Assembly (NCBI GenBank): GCA_035578155.1
Contig: JAPWDM010000016.1
Location: forward strand, 4,108,501-4,172,500
From: Brachynemurus nebulosus
Lineage: Eukaryota; Arthropoda; Insecta; Neuroptera; Myrmeleontidae
Direction: 5' to 3'
Length of the DNA stretch: 64,000 nt
Below the pieces are notes generated by a model. It saw only the letters and a program-made list of their open reading frames with translations. It had not been told where the DNA came from and did no database searches. This document shows, piece by piece, positions 12,620 through 27,000 of the stretch. Every line of letters starts with the position of its first letter. Positions within the stretch are counted from its first letter, which is position 1. The translations under genes and the position numbers were made by a program.

Positions 12620-13616
12620 CAGTGGCGGATCCAGAGGGGGGGGGGGTCATAGGGGTCATGACCCCCCCCCCCGAGCTGAAAGTAATTGCTACATATTCTT
12701 ACGATTACGCTAAAAAATTCAAACAAATAAAAATTAACAAATAAATTTTCAAATTTCAAACAAACAAATCTAGTGGTTAATATCTTTAAACAGTCTAATT
12801 TTAACTTGTAATTTTAAAATGTAATGTACACATAGAAAATATTATAATTTATTAGTGTACATTAAAAGTCCTTACATCTAGCTCAGTGGTTCCCAAAGTG
12901 GTCTACATTAACCCCCAGGGATCGATAATAAGCTGCAAGCGGTCCATGTTGGCCAAAAAAAAATTGGGGTTCGGTAAGATGTAAATGGGGGTTTATAGCA
13001 ACAGAGTATACGTACACCAAAGCAGGTTTTGGCTTGGTTTTTCTAAAATGTAGAAATGAGAAATTGGTGACCTTTTTTTTGGTTGTCACCTGCATTAACC
13101 AAAAAAAAGGTCATCGACACCTCATTTTGGACAAATTATATTTTCGAAGTTGTTGCTGAATTTATGAGTTTGTACGGGGCGTGTATCTAAAATCGAAAAC
13201 CATGGCAAGGGATAGGGATCGACGACACCAAGAAGCTTGGGAACCACTGATCTAGCTTTTGAAAATAGGAGAGAACAACATTTTTTTTTAAATGACCATT
13301 TATCAAATAACCAGTATAGATGCTGCACATGTGTTTACAATCTTTAACTTAACAAAAAAGAAATTAGAAATTCATGCAGTTTTGAGCACTTTTTGTTAAA
13401 TTTGCAATAGCGAACAAAGTTTGACTCCCTCTCCCCCCTAAATTGAAGGCTGGATTCGCCCCTGATTTGTAATATAGAATTTACCTATAAGTTTCACATA
13501 AAAAATTCTGTGCAGATTTAGACACCCTTTGTTATAGGTATTTACAATAAGGACTAAAGTGTTAAGTCATAAAAATTTGACCCCCCCCCCTGAGCTGAAA
13601 GCTGGATCCGCCCCTG
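12620..13616. mobile_element. Nonautonomous hAT-type element, TSD TCGGTGKT
   Basis: Ends CAGTGGCGGATCCAG and CTGGATCCGCCCCTG are inverted repeats of hAT type (CAGTG/CCCTG). The flanks are TCGGTGTT (12612-12619) and TCGGTGGT (13617-13624), an 8 bp target duplication with one mismatch. G- and C-runs lie inside both ends. A further related right end (GGCTGGATTCGCCCCTG) lies at about 13448-13464. No transposase is encoded. Confidence 0.7.
12884..13249. mobile_element. 366 bp hAT MITE with perfect 8 bp TSD
   Basis: Ends CAGTGGTTCCCAA and TTGGGAACCACTG are perfect inverted repeats. They are flanked by ATCTAGCT on both sides (12876-12883 and 13250-13257). It sits inside the hAT element at 12620-13616, so it is the younger insertion. 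A relative is at 45936-46112. Confidence 0.85.
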
Positions 13617-13646
13617 TCGGTGGTGATGTTCCGTTCATTTTTCACT

Positions 13647-14284
13647 TAGTTCTATGAATACAAACCAAAATATACCATTAAAAATTTATATTTAAAAATG
13701 AGCTTTTATTCATAATACCCCTGTCGCAGCATCTTACAAAACATAGCGAATTTTTGATTAAAAAGTTCCGAAGTAGTAGTAAAAATAAAAATAAGAAATT
13801 TTCACAATCCCGGTCCCGACGATCGAAGTTCTACTGTATTTGTAATGTGTACATGAAAAATTTTATGTTAAGCTATGAAAGTTTCGAGATTTTTCGGAAT
13901 ACTAAGAAAAGATTTTTTTTGGAATCTTAGAAAAAACTGATAACTATACATACCTACATAAGAAATATCATACTATATGAACAACCATGTACATATACAT
14001 AATAAAAGTAGTAACATTAACTTGCACTTCTGTTGCAGCATTCTGTTTAACACAGCGAATTTGCCTTTTTAAAAAGTTAGTTTTTTCGAAAACCTGCTTA
14101 AATAGAACAATGGTTCAAAGAGTATCTTATGTTATTTTTTCCGTTCTTTGCAATGGTGTAAAGAAATTTTAGAAAACTTGAATTTTGGCCAATTTTAACA
14201 AAAAACTCATTTTTCGGTGTTCAGGGCATTGGGGATAACTTCTGGCGTTGCTACTTGTATACATAGTTATGTATAGTCAACTGC
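13647..14284. other. AT-rich stretch with one Tigger-like end
   Basis: Bases 13806-13840 (CCCGGTCCCGACGATCGAAG, then TTCTACTGTA) resemble the right terminal repeat of a pogo/Tigger element followed by TA. I could not find its partner. Nothing else is recognised. Confidence 0.35.
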
Positions 14285-14343
14285 GTATACATACTGTATG
14301 TATAAATAGCCAATTTCGTATACATACTGTATGTATAAATAGC
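14285..14343. repeat. Two inverted copies of the 33 bp repeat of 11911-12085
   Basis: Two units of CGTATACATACTGTATGTAT followed by AAATAGCC, the reverse complement of the array at 11911-12085. Confidence 0.8.
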
Positions 14344-14959
14344 CCGTTGCACGAAACGATATATATTCGTAAAGAAGATATATGATCGTCTTTAGTTCTA
14401 CTATTTTTAAATCAAGTTTATGAATCATGAATAACTTTTATCGATTTTTCCCAATTCATGTCTAAGTTCCGGTTCAAACCATTTTTCCGGTATGTTAATT
14501 TTTTTTTAATTGACGAAGCGAAGCTTTTGTTTGAGGAGGGCAGCTACAGAAGTATACGATTCACAGACGAGGTGTGCAATGCCTAGTGTTCCCACTAAAC
14601 ACCCTCTCTTCTCCGAGCCCCTTCCGAAACTGCATAATCATAGCATCAAAACGAGCTTCTGGTCTGTTCTATCCTTTATTTATTGGCCTTGGTGCTGCCT
14701 ATTTTTTTTTTCGTGTATTGTAGTGTTCTTACCCTCACAAACGCATTTGTCTTCGCTCACTCTTTTAAATGTACCAGCTAGTTGCCATAGCATCTGTTGC
14801 CTGTTAGCAGTGGTGTTATAAAATAGTTAATTTCACCATGCTTTTTGTAGTACCATTGTTCAACGTTTGGGAGTACCCGATGAGTCTACTTGCTTCCCTC
14901 GCTTTTTTTCCATCTTTTGTTCAATTCATGGATGGTTTGTTTTCGTTCATTTTAGATAT

Positions 14960-15548
14960 TACTTTTTGGCTCTATTCTTGTACCCTCTACGATTAGATAT
15001 ATTCTCCCGTATTCCTTCGTGCCCGTGAGTAATATAGCCTCTGCTTTCTCAACTGCTAAGGTTAGCTTGTTTGCATTCAGCCAGCTGCTAACTTTATACG
15101 TTGCTATATTTGCTTTGTGGAAGTCAGAGTTGTGACACCTTCTCGAATTTCCATTCCTAATATCACGTCATACAGCACGTTCCGCAGTTAGAACCCAACA
15201 CGCTTCCTTGTGATACTCCACAACTGATTTCCATTGTCTCTCTTCCTCCGATTATTAGTTGCCCGTTCTGTAGGTAGTTAATAATTATTCTAACCAGGCA
15301 AGCGTTTAGTTTCTTCTATCTGAGTTCACCCACGATTAATTCGCAAACAGGCGAATTGAAGTCATTTTTTGTATCCAAGGTGATGAGAAGACATAAACTT
15401 CTAGTTTTTAGAGTCTTTTCCCATCTCTTTCACAGCCATTTCTTTTACTGTCTTGACCGCGTGCACCACCGATTTTCCTTTATGGAATTCAAACTATACC
15501 TATCTGATAGATCTCCTTCTCTAACCAATTGGCTACTTGACTAATTTC
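14960..15548 (-). pseudogene. R1-like non-LTR reverse transcriptase relic
   Basis: Minus-strand conceptual translation in shifting frames recovers the RT signature GVSQGSVLGS (about 15190-15222), a block equivalent to LRNVLYDVILGMEIREGV (about 15125-15185), the upstream VRIIINYLQNGQLIIGGRE (about 15245-15300) and the downstream WLNANKLTLAVEKAEAILL (about 15030-15090). The order and wording match R1-group LINEs. The FADD catalytic loop expected after the second block is missing. Stops and frameshifts are scattered through it. Sequence down to about 14500 may be more of the same element but shows no clear motif. Confidence 0.7.
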
Positions 15549-15633
15549 AGGAATGTAGCTAAGCCTATTTATTGCTTTATTATAAATCTATAAAAAATGT
15601 CTTTTCTTAAAAATATCTTGTATCTTAAGAATA

Positions 15634-15861
15634 TTGGTGATGCAAAGATTCTCACTCGTGCCTCTGGCGGTAATATTAGGACTAGTATCAAGTAAAAATA
15701 TACGTATACATTTAATTGATGTTATGATATCTGGTACTCCGCACATAATTTGTATAATACATACTATTTCTCTCGACAATTAAACGTATACAAAAATTTT
15801 TACTTGATACAACTTCTAATTTAAAAAACCAGAGGCGCTCGCATAATCTTTGCGTCGCCAA
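15634..15861. mobile_element. 228 bp TA-target MITE, intact copy
   Basis: Ends TTGGTGATGCAAAGATT and AATCTTTGCGTCGCCAA form inverted repeats of about 32 bp (with the sub-block CTCTGG/CCAGAG) and are flanked by TA (15632-15633 and 15862-15863). The same family occurs in both arms of the big palindrome at 4345-4586 and 6586-6829. No coding capacity. TA duplication suggests mobilisation by a Tc1/mariner-type transposase. Confidence 0.8.
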
Positions 15862-15863
15862 TA

Positions 15864-16850
15864 ACCATAAAAATATTTCGATTTAAAAGTAGTCGCCAAA
15901 ATGATATCAAATGCACGTTTTGTAACGAAGCAAAATCTAAGAGCTGCGGACCGTACGTGTAATTGATTTTTTGAAAATATGAGTGGAAAACTTTATTACC
16001 AGTGTTGCGTAGTGTAGTTTTCACATTTCTAAACTTGAAAAAACAAAAATCGGGATTTGTAGTAAGAAAAACTTGCTACTATCATAGTATCAATTTGTGG
16101 TAAATAAGTGCTAGATGCTTTAACAAAGAGTCTAACCGGGTAAGCATATGGGATTTCGGCCCAGCGACTTTTTCAGTTATTCTTTTTCGTAAATGTTGCT
16201 AATGGAGAATAATGTTCGAAAATATAGGTATTAGACCTCTACCCCCTATATTGTCAGAGATAGGGGGTAGCAACTCTTAACTTTAAAATTTTTTTCTTCA
16301 AGCCTATTGAAAACAATTAGATGAAATTAACACAAGATTTTGATATAAAATAGCTTTATACTATACCTTTTTTACATTCGTATGACGTCATTTACTACAT
16401 TAAAATAATAATTGAATTTTTGAGTGTGCGTTTTTTGGCCAACCCCTTGAGTGACACCTACCAAAAAATATATGTTATTTCGCTCTAACATAGTTATCGT
16501 GTGTAGAAATTTCAGTAAGATCAGATTGGTGGAAGGTGTCTTAAAAAAATCTAAATTCAGGTTAAATAACAATAAGATACTCCAACGAAAAAAAATCAAG
16601 ATCGTGATCTGAATGACTAACTATGGTATTTCAATGTACTTTTCGACGCTGAGTCCAAATTCGAGGTCAAAAAAATTCCTATACCCCTTAAATTTTTGTA
16701 TAGAACCACAAATATTCCTTAAATAGGTGATGTAAAAAAATATTATTTATAGTACTTGACTCTGCTCGTTAAACGACTCGAAAATAACTATCTTCATATT
16801 TCAATAGCTTGGCTAATTTCTGCACCGTAAGACCTCTGTGTAAATACCGT
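15864..16850. other. AT-rich stretch, one strong hairpin
   Basis: No gene seen. Bases 16239-16249 (CTACCCCCTAT) pair perfectly with 16260-16270 (ATAGGGGGTAG) across a 10-base loop. Confidence 0.5.
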
Positions 16851-16879
16851 TATCAATAGTTTTAAAAGTATTCTTATCT

Positions 16880-17810
16880 TATGCTCTTTTGAGGGCACCA
16901 AGGCCCTAGGATTAACCTCACTTTCATCTTTTTCGAAAACCTCCACAAAATTTGAGCAAAATTTCTACTTCTTCAGCTTTTTAATTTGAGGCCTATTTGG
17001 TGGCACTGACGGATAATTTTAATCACACACTCATTTAAATTTGATATTCTGAAATTTTGTACAAAATCAGCTCCTTATAGTGCTGCGCCCGGCTCATTGA
17101 ACTATCCTAAAGTAGCTATATTTATATTTCAGTAGCACATCTAATTTTCAGAAAGTTTTTTCAACATCGGTCCAGCTATTTAATTTGGGTCCTATTTAGT
17201 TGAGGTGGCCACTTTCGACCTCACCTTACTTTTAAATCAGATATTCTGAAATTCTTTATAAAATCAGTTCCTTACAGTGTTTTGTTTCACTCGCCCAATA
17301 TCTGTAAAATATCAAGTTCATATTTTAGTAGCGTTATCTAATTTTAATTTCTTGAGATCTTTTGAAGATAATTGTATTAACAATTATAGAAACACTTTAA
17401 TTTTCGGCCCTTTTTGAAGCCCTAAGGCTCTGGAGCACATTTCTGAACGCACGAAGAATTTTGAACTCTGAGAATGTTTCGGAGTCGTAATAGTATTTAA
17501 GCAAAATTTAGCTAAGATCCCTCCGGCCATTTATTTCAGGCTTTTTTTTTGTCCCCAAGACCCTAGGTGACAATTTTAACCTCACGTTCATTTTTCAGGA
17601 CCTCAATACTATTTGAAATAAATTTGATCCAGATTGATCCAGCTGCTTATTTTTGGTGTTTTTGGATCCCCGAGACCTTAGAGAGCAATTTTAAACTTAG
17701 ATTCATTTTTTTCAGAACTTCATTACTATTTGTAGAAAATTTGGTCAAGATCCGTCCAGCTATTTGTTTTGAGACTCTAGGACCTTTTGCTGCTACCTAC
17801 AAATGTTAAT
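16880..17810. repeat. Diverged tandem repeats, units of roughly 110-150 bp
   Basis: Recurring words are CCTAGGTGACAATTTTAACC, TCAATACTATTTGAA-like and GATCC(A/G)TCCAGCTATTT, spaced about 110-150 bp. They are too diverged to count exactly. The reverse complement of 21490-21575 resembles the unit. Confidence 0.5.
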
Positions 17811-18149
17811 ACGAGTATCTATGGATAGGTTTTAAAGCAGGAAAGTTATATATGCTTTTAAAATATCAAATATGGTAAGTTTAGAGTCATTTAGTAAGTG
17901 GAGTGAAGCACTACAAGGAATTGATTTTGTAGAGGATTCTAGAATATTTAATTTAGACGTAATTTGATCCATTCCTTCACTAAATTTTACTCAATTATAA
18001 TTTCATTAAGGCCTTCCGTTTGTCACATTATCATAGTTTCTACATATTTGAACTTATGAAGATGAAATTTTGCGAATAAATATTACAATCAGAGATTGCA
18101 GTTAACAAGGGGAAAAAATTTTTACTTTAATTTTGATGGATATAGGCTA

Positions 18150-18720
18150 AAGCGACAAAAATAATCTACTCTATCGATTTTGAAAATTTTTTCACAAAGC
18201 TAAAATACTTTAGATCAGTATAAAAGGCAATATTATGTGAGATCCGCTATAATCCTGGGAATCCAGAAACACCAAAAATAAACTACGCAACCGATTTTAA
18301 AGATTTTACACTGCTGGAGAGTTAAAACATTTTAAATGGATGTAGGTTATGTTCTACCAGATTTGCCAGGGTCATTGGATCCCAAAAGCGTCAAAAGTAG
18401 CTACTCAATCGATTTTGATAATTTTTTTACTGTTAGAGAGGTAAACTCTTTTACATGGATCAAGGTTATATAATATGAAGTCTGAAGGGTTTTTTAAGAC
18501 TTTAAATCGCTAAAAATAAGCTTCCCAATCGACTTGGAAGATTTTATTACTCTTGGTGAGCTGTAACATTTTAGATAGATACAAGTAATGTTACATGAGA
18601 TTCGGTAGGACCGGGGGACTTAAAAACATCAAAAATGAACTACTTAACCGATTTTGAAAATATTTTCACTGTTAGAAAACTAAGCTATTTTGGGGTAACA
18701 TAAAGTCCGACCTATGTAAT
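18150..18720. repeat. Diverged tandem repeats, about 125 bp unit, five copies
   Basis: Each unit runs approximately CCGATTTTGAAAATTTTTTC, then an AC(T)GTTAGAGAG-like block, an ACATTTTAGATGGAT-like block, a purine-rich block and CCAAAAACATCAAAAATAAACT. The same family recurs at 21170-21480. A dispersed arthropod repeat is likely; a Helitron origin is a guess. Confidence 0.55.
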
Positions 18721-19520
<800 letters not shown>

Positions 19521-20034
19521 ACCCTCTCAAAAATTATGAAAAAATTCCTGAAGATAAATCTGGTCAAGACACATTACATATATTTTTTTCGTCATGAAAA
19601 AATGATTGATTGGAGGAAGAATTTTTTGATTTCTGATTTTTCTCGTAATTTTTGATGTTTTAAATTTTAAAGTTGTAGCTCGATCGAAAGTATTTTAGAT
19701 TTATGAGAATCAGTCAGTCAGTCAATGTATGTTCAAAATTGTAATTTTTGGACATTCGTTTTTAATGATCTATATTTCAAAAACTATTCTATCTAGAAGC
19801 ATGATATTTGAAGTACTGCTATTCCGTGACTGCTACTGATAGTAGAGGTTGAAAAAGGCTTGAGATGGGTGTAAATATTGTAGAGCGCGCACGCAATCGG
19901 TTTTGCTTTATGATAATCTGAGAGCCCACTGTATACAAATCCTACGGATAAGATACATGAACGATTTTTTGTATGTGAATATTACTACCACAGACCTAAA
20001 GGGAGCCACCATTTATTTAAGTTAATATGAGTGT
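19521..20034. other. AT-rich stretch, nothing recognised
   Basis: No coding or repeat structure assigned. It may continue the truncated element on its left. Confidence 0.4.
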
Positions 20035-20042
20035 CGTAATTC

Positions 20043-20902
20043 CAGGGCTGGGAAAAATGGTTCATAGAAACCATTTAAAATAGAAAATGGAAAATGGTTT
20101 CCAAAAATGCATTTAAAATACAAAATGGAAAATGGTGAATACTTGTTTTGCTGAACATATTTAAAATAGAAAATGGAAAATAGCTATTTAAAATAGATTA
20201 TAAAATGCAAAATGCTTTTTTAACTTTAAATTTATCTATAATTTTTTTATCATTATTTATATTGACACTTTCGATAATTATTTATATAAAAAAAGTTTAA
20301 AAAATGTCAAATGTACTGAAATTAAATAAGGGCAATCTTTTGAGAAAATTTATAAAGTTTGCGTGATATGAAAACGAAATTTAACTGTTGAAATAATGTT
20401 AATCAAAAATATTGTAAAATTTAATAGAGCCTTGACATATTCAAGCCTTGACTACGCTACAACTACGACTTCAAAACTATGAAAATCGTCTACGCGAAAT
20501 ATCAAAACATTTCTTATCGACTTGTCTTAAAAAGAATAGCACACAAGTTGAGTCAGAAAAGTTTGACTTGAGAGAACTAGTAACAAATTTAACCCAAGTG
20601 ACATTACAACTCGAGTTATAAAAAATTTGAGTCAATTGAATCAACTTACATTTAACTTACAATTTGTTAGATTGCGTTCAATTCGAGTTCTATGATTAAT
20701 ATGAGTCATAGTGTCATAAATATACACATTTTGTGCATGCATGCATTTTCATTTTAAATGTAAAATGGATTCAAATTTTCATTTTAAATACAAAATGGAA
20801 AATGGTTTGACCGAACTTATTTAAAATAGAAAATGCAAAATGCCATTTTGTATTTTAAATACATATTTAAATTTAAATCATTTTAAATAATTCCCAGCCC
20901 TG
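20043..20902. mobile_element. 860 bp nonautonomous hAT element with perfect TSD
   Basis: Ends CAGGGCTGGGAA and TTCCCAGCCCTG are inverted repeats, flanked by CGTAATTC on both sides (20035-20042 and 20903-20910). Both subterminal regions repeat short words of the type TTTAAAATAGAAAATGGAAA in both orientations. No transposase. The split target repeat has an unsplit relative near 9720-9760. Confidence 0.88.
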
Positions 20903-20910
20903 CGTAATTC

Positions 20911-21600
20911 ATCTGAATCAGTAATAGCTATTGTACCCCACTTTTTCCCTCTTTGATTTAAATAAAATTGAATACAAAATATCAGTTGAAGGTATACAAT
21001 TTTTCTAATCTATTTCTAATTTTTTTTAAATGTCCCTATATGTAACTATGGAAATGGTCGAAATAAGATACAAATAGCACTGTTTACTTAATTATTACTT
21101 TGCAACATATTATCTACTTTATCTGTACTAATATTATAAAGAGAGAAAATTTGTTTGTATGTCTGAAGTAAACTCAAAAAGCACTAAACCGATTTTGAAT
21201 ATTTTTTCACTGTTAGAAAGCTAAACTATGCCAGATTAATATAGGATATGTGATATGAGGTCTCCTGAATCCTAGGGAGCTAAAAAGCGCCTAAAATTAA
21301 CTACCCAATCAATTCAAAAAAATTTTTTACTGTTAGATAGCTAAACTATTCCAGATTAACTCAGACTACATTATATGGATTATGAAGTCCCGCAAGGTCC
21401 TGGGGACCCCAAAAACATATAAGATACACTATTAAGTTAAGAAACTAAACAATTCCAGGTTGATATAGGCTATGCTATATTAGGTTACCCATGATTTGGG
21501 AGAAATTTCATCTCAAATACTATTGAATTATAAGAGAAGTTAACGTGAAATCAAAATTGTCCGTTAGGGTATTATAGAACTAAAAAGTAAGAGAACTTGG
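20911..21600. repeat. Dispersed repeat plus further copies of the 125 bp tandem family
   Basis: 20911-21080 resembles 9740-9930. From 21118 the text CTGTACTAATATTATAAAG and GTTTGTATGTCTGAAGTAAA starts a repeat type common in arthropods. It is followed by about 2.5 units of the family at 18150-18720. Confidence 0.5.
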
Positions 21601-21722
21601 GTAGTAAAATCAGAGTGATTATGGACCACTGGCTAGTATGGTCATAGTGATTATGAGCCACTGAGTAGTAAGGTCATATTAATTATGGACTACTGCGTAC
21701 CAAGATCCTAGTGATTAAGATC
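21601..21722. repeat. 32 bp tandem repeat, nearly four copies
   Basis: The unit approximates GTAGTAAGGTCATAGTGATT followed by ATGGACCACTGA. Four successive units carry 3-7 differences each. Confidence 0.75.
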
Positions 21723-23716
<1,994 letters not shown>

Positions 23717-23974
23717 TGTTGTGTATGAAACTTAAATAACTAAATGATAGTTCTATTAAATAATAATAGATGGCACCACTGAGTGAACCATCCAAAGAAA
23801 TGATAAATACATCACACCATCTCACATATAGAAAAATACAGTAGTGTGTGTATGCAACATGTATGGAAAATAACATTCACAGAATCAGTTCTTAAGTTTT
23901 ATTTTTAATAAATAACATTAAATAAAGCATACTTGTTCAGAATCATTATTTAAATAAAAAACCCATACAAAACA
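23717..23974 (+). repeat. 5' LTR of gypsy element 1
   Basis: Begins TGTTGTGTATGAAACTT and ends CCATACAAAACA (TG...CA). Two AATAAA-type signals lie near its 3' end (about 23907-23925). Confidence 0.93.
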
Positions 23975-23988
23975 TGGCGCAGTCGAAG
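23975..23988 (+). promoter_or_regulatory. Primer-binding site, tRNA-Ser type
   Basis: TGGCGCAGTCGAAG starts directly after the 5' LTR. TGGCGCAGTCG is complementary to the 3' end of tRNA-Ser (…CGACTGCGCCA), as used by the insect 17.6/297 elements. Confidence 0.8.
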
Positions 23989-24048
23989 TAATAAATTAAT
24001 AAATAAGTGAATAAATAATAAATTAAAAAATTAACTGTAAAAAGAAAA

Positions 24049-27000
24049 ATGACGCGCAATAAAAAAAGTGAATCGTTAAATAAAGAAATAAATGAAACAA
24101 GTGAACTAAGAACTGAAATGACTGAAATGAATGTGAAAAACAATACGTATGTAATAAATAATAATTTAAATATTCCGAAACCGTTGGATTTAAATAATAC
24201 AAATTTAAGTGACACGTGGAAAAAATTCCGGCAAAAATTTGAAATTTATATAAAAGCAACAAATTATTGTTCCCTTTCGGAAGATGTGCAAATAAACATT
24301 TTATTAAACGTTATTGGGGATGAAGCATTAGAAGTGTACAATAATTTTGAATTAAGTGATGAACTTACTTTAACTGAAATATTAAATAAATTTGAAGAAT
24401 ATTGTAACCCTAAAAAGAACATTGTTTACGAACGTTTTGTGTTTATGCAAATAAAACAAGGAGAAAATGAACCATTTGATAATTTCCTAAAAAATTTACA
24501 AAAACAAATAAAATTATGTGAATATGGTGACCAAGAAGACTCAATACTACGTGATCAAATTGTTTTAAACATATATAACAAAAAGCTACAAAAACAGTTA
24601 CTGGGTACAGAAAATTTAACTTTCAAAAAGGCCGTGGAAATGTGCAGAACAACTCAAATTACTGAAGAGCAAACAAAAATTGTACAGAAAACTACGGAAG
24701 TGGATGTTGTTCAACAGCAAGTTCCAAATCAACGGAAGAATCCGAAGCAACAATCAAGAAAAAATTCCAGTAACCACAAGAAGAAACAAATAAACAACTG
24801 TAGTAGGTGTGGCTACAACCATGAAATAAATAAATGTTTGGCATATGGTAAGGTATGCTCAAAATGTAACAAAATGAACCATTTTAGTAAACAATGTAAA
24901 TCAAATAATAAATTCGTAAATAAAATTGAACAAAATAATGAAAATTTTGAAATAAATAATATAAAAAAAGTTAATGATATAAAAAATTCATGGTATGAAA
25001 ATATTAATGTAGAAAATGTTACAATTAAATTTAAAATAGATACAGGGAGTCAGGTTAATCTGTTACCAATAAATATATTCAATGAAATAAATAAAAATAA
25101 AAAAGTAAAAATAAATAAATGTAGGGATAAATTAGAAGCATATGGAGGTTTTCCAATTAAAACATTAGGTTCAGTAAATCTAATGTGTGAAACAAATCAT
25201 AAATATGTAATGCAAAACTTTGTATTAGTAAATAAAGGTGATAAACCTATTTTAGGGCTGGAAACCTCAGAAATATTAAACATTATTAAAAGAATTAATT
25301 CAATTGAGTCCGAAAAAGAAAATTTTATAAATAAAAATAAAGAAATTTTTACAGGATTAGGTAAATTTGATGAAAAAATTCACTTACATTTAAAAGAAGG
25401 AGCTAAACCTGTAATAAAAGGTGCTAGGAAATTCCCTAACAAAATAATTGAAAAATTAAAAAGAACATTAAAAGAATTAACTGATAATGATATTATCGTT
25501 AAAGAGGATAATCCAGTAGAATGGATCCATAATTTAGTAGTTGTAGAAAAACCAAATAATAAACTACGTATTTGTTTAGACCCCAGGGAATTAAATATTA
25601 ATTTAATGGATGAAAATCATCCACTACCAACATTTGAGTCAATATCCCAAAATTTAAATAATAAGAATTATTTTTCTGTGTTTGATATGAGGGAATCATT
25701 TTGGCATATTCAGTTAGATGAATATTCAAGTAAATTATGTTGTTTTAACTCTCCATTAGGTGTTTATAGATTCAAAAGATTACCTTATGGAATTAAAATT
25801 GCTGCACAGCTATTTCAAAAATTAAATGAAAAATATTTTGGGGATATACCGGGTGTTTATATATATATCGATGATATATTGATAGCAACGGAAACAGAAA
25901 CTGAACATAATAATGTAATAAATTTATTAAGTCAGAGAGCTAAAGAAATTAATGCTAAATTTAACCCAAATAAATTACAATTTAAAGTTAACTCAGTTAG
26001 GTATATGGGTCATATATTTTCAAAAAATGGAATTGAACCTGATTCTGAACGAATCGATGCTATAAAAAATTTAAAAGAACCTACAAATAAGCGCGAATTA
26101 CAAAGTATTTTAGGGATGATAAATTACTTAAGAAATTTTTTTCCTAATATGGCTGAAGCGACTACCTCATTAAGAGAATTATTAAAAAAAGATGTTCAGT
26201 GGAATTGGACCGCAAGTCATACAAATGAATTTAATAAAATCAAAGAGACATTATGTAAATCTCCAACATTAGGTATTTTCGATGAAAATAAGTCAATAAT
26301 ACTCCAAGCTGATAGTTCCCAGAACGGGATTGGGGGTTGTTTAATGCAAAATGGAAAACCTATAGGGTATGTCTCTCGTTGTCTAACTGATTGTGAAAAA
26401 AGATATGCGCAATGCGAAAAAGAATTACTTAGCATAGTTTATACATGTAGAAAATTTCACAATTTAATATATGGTAGAAGTTTCACAATGGAAACGGATC
26501 ATCTACCTCTTGTATCATTATTTAAAAAAGATTTGTCAAAAATTAGTGCATGTAGGCTATTACGAATGAGATTAAAATTAACAATATATGATATGAATTT
26601 AGTATACAAACCAGGTAAATATATGCACATAGCTGACTTACTGTCAAGGTCCCAAAAAATAAATAAATATGATAACGAAGAAGAAAAATTATTGAAACAA
26701 GTAGTTCATTCAATTAATATGAGCAAAAATAAAATAAAAGAATTTCAAAAGGAAACTGAAATTGATAAAACGTTAAATAAATTGAAGAAAATGTGTTTAA
26801 ATGGGTGGCCAAATTCTATTTCAAAAGTAGATGATGATTTAAAAATTTACTATAAAAATAAAAATGATATTTATTTAGAAAATGATCTCTTATTTTTCGG
26901 GGACAGGGTAATTGTACCAAATAAATTAAGACAATATGTTATGAAACTATTGCATGAAGGGCATTTAGGCATACAAAAAACTAAAGATAGAGCTAGGACT

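Larger units (their letters stand above)
12489..13646. mobile_element. Inverted-repeat MITE split by a hAT element
   Basis: The arm AAGTGGAAAATGAACCGAAC...(12489-12545) pairs with bases 12585-12619 and, beyond the hAT insertion, 13625-13646. Matching blocks are GGCAAAGGGTAATTA/TAATTACCCTTTGCC and GAAATCTCATT/AATGAGATTTC. Removing 12620-13616 brings the right arm together. The outer ends and family are uncertain. Confidence 0.5.
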
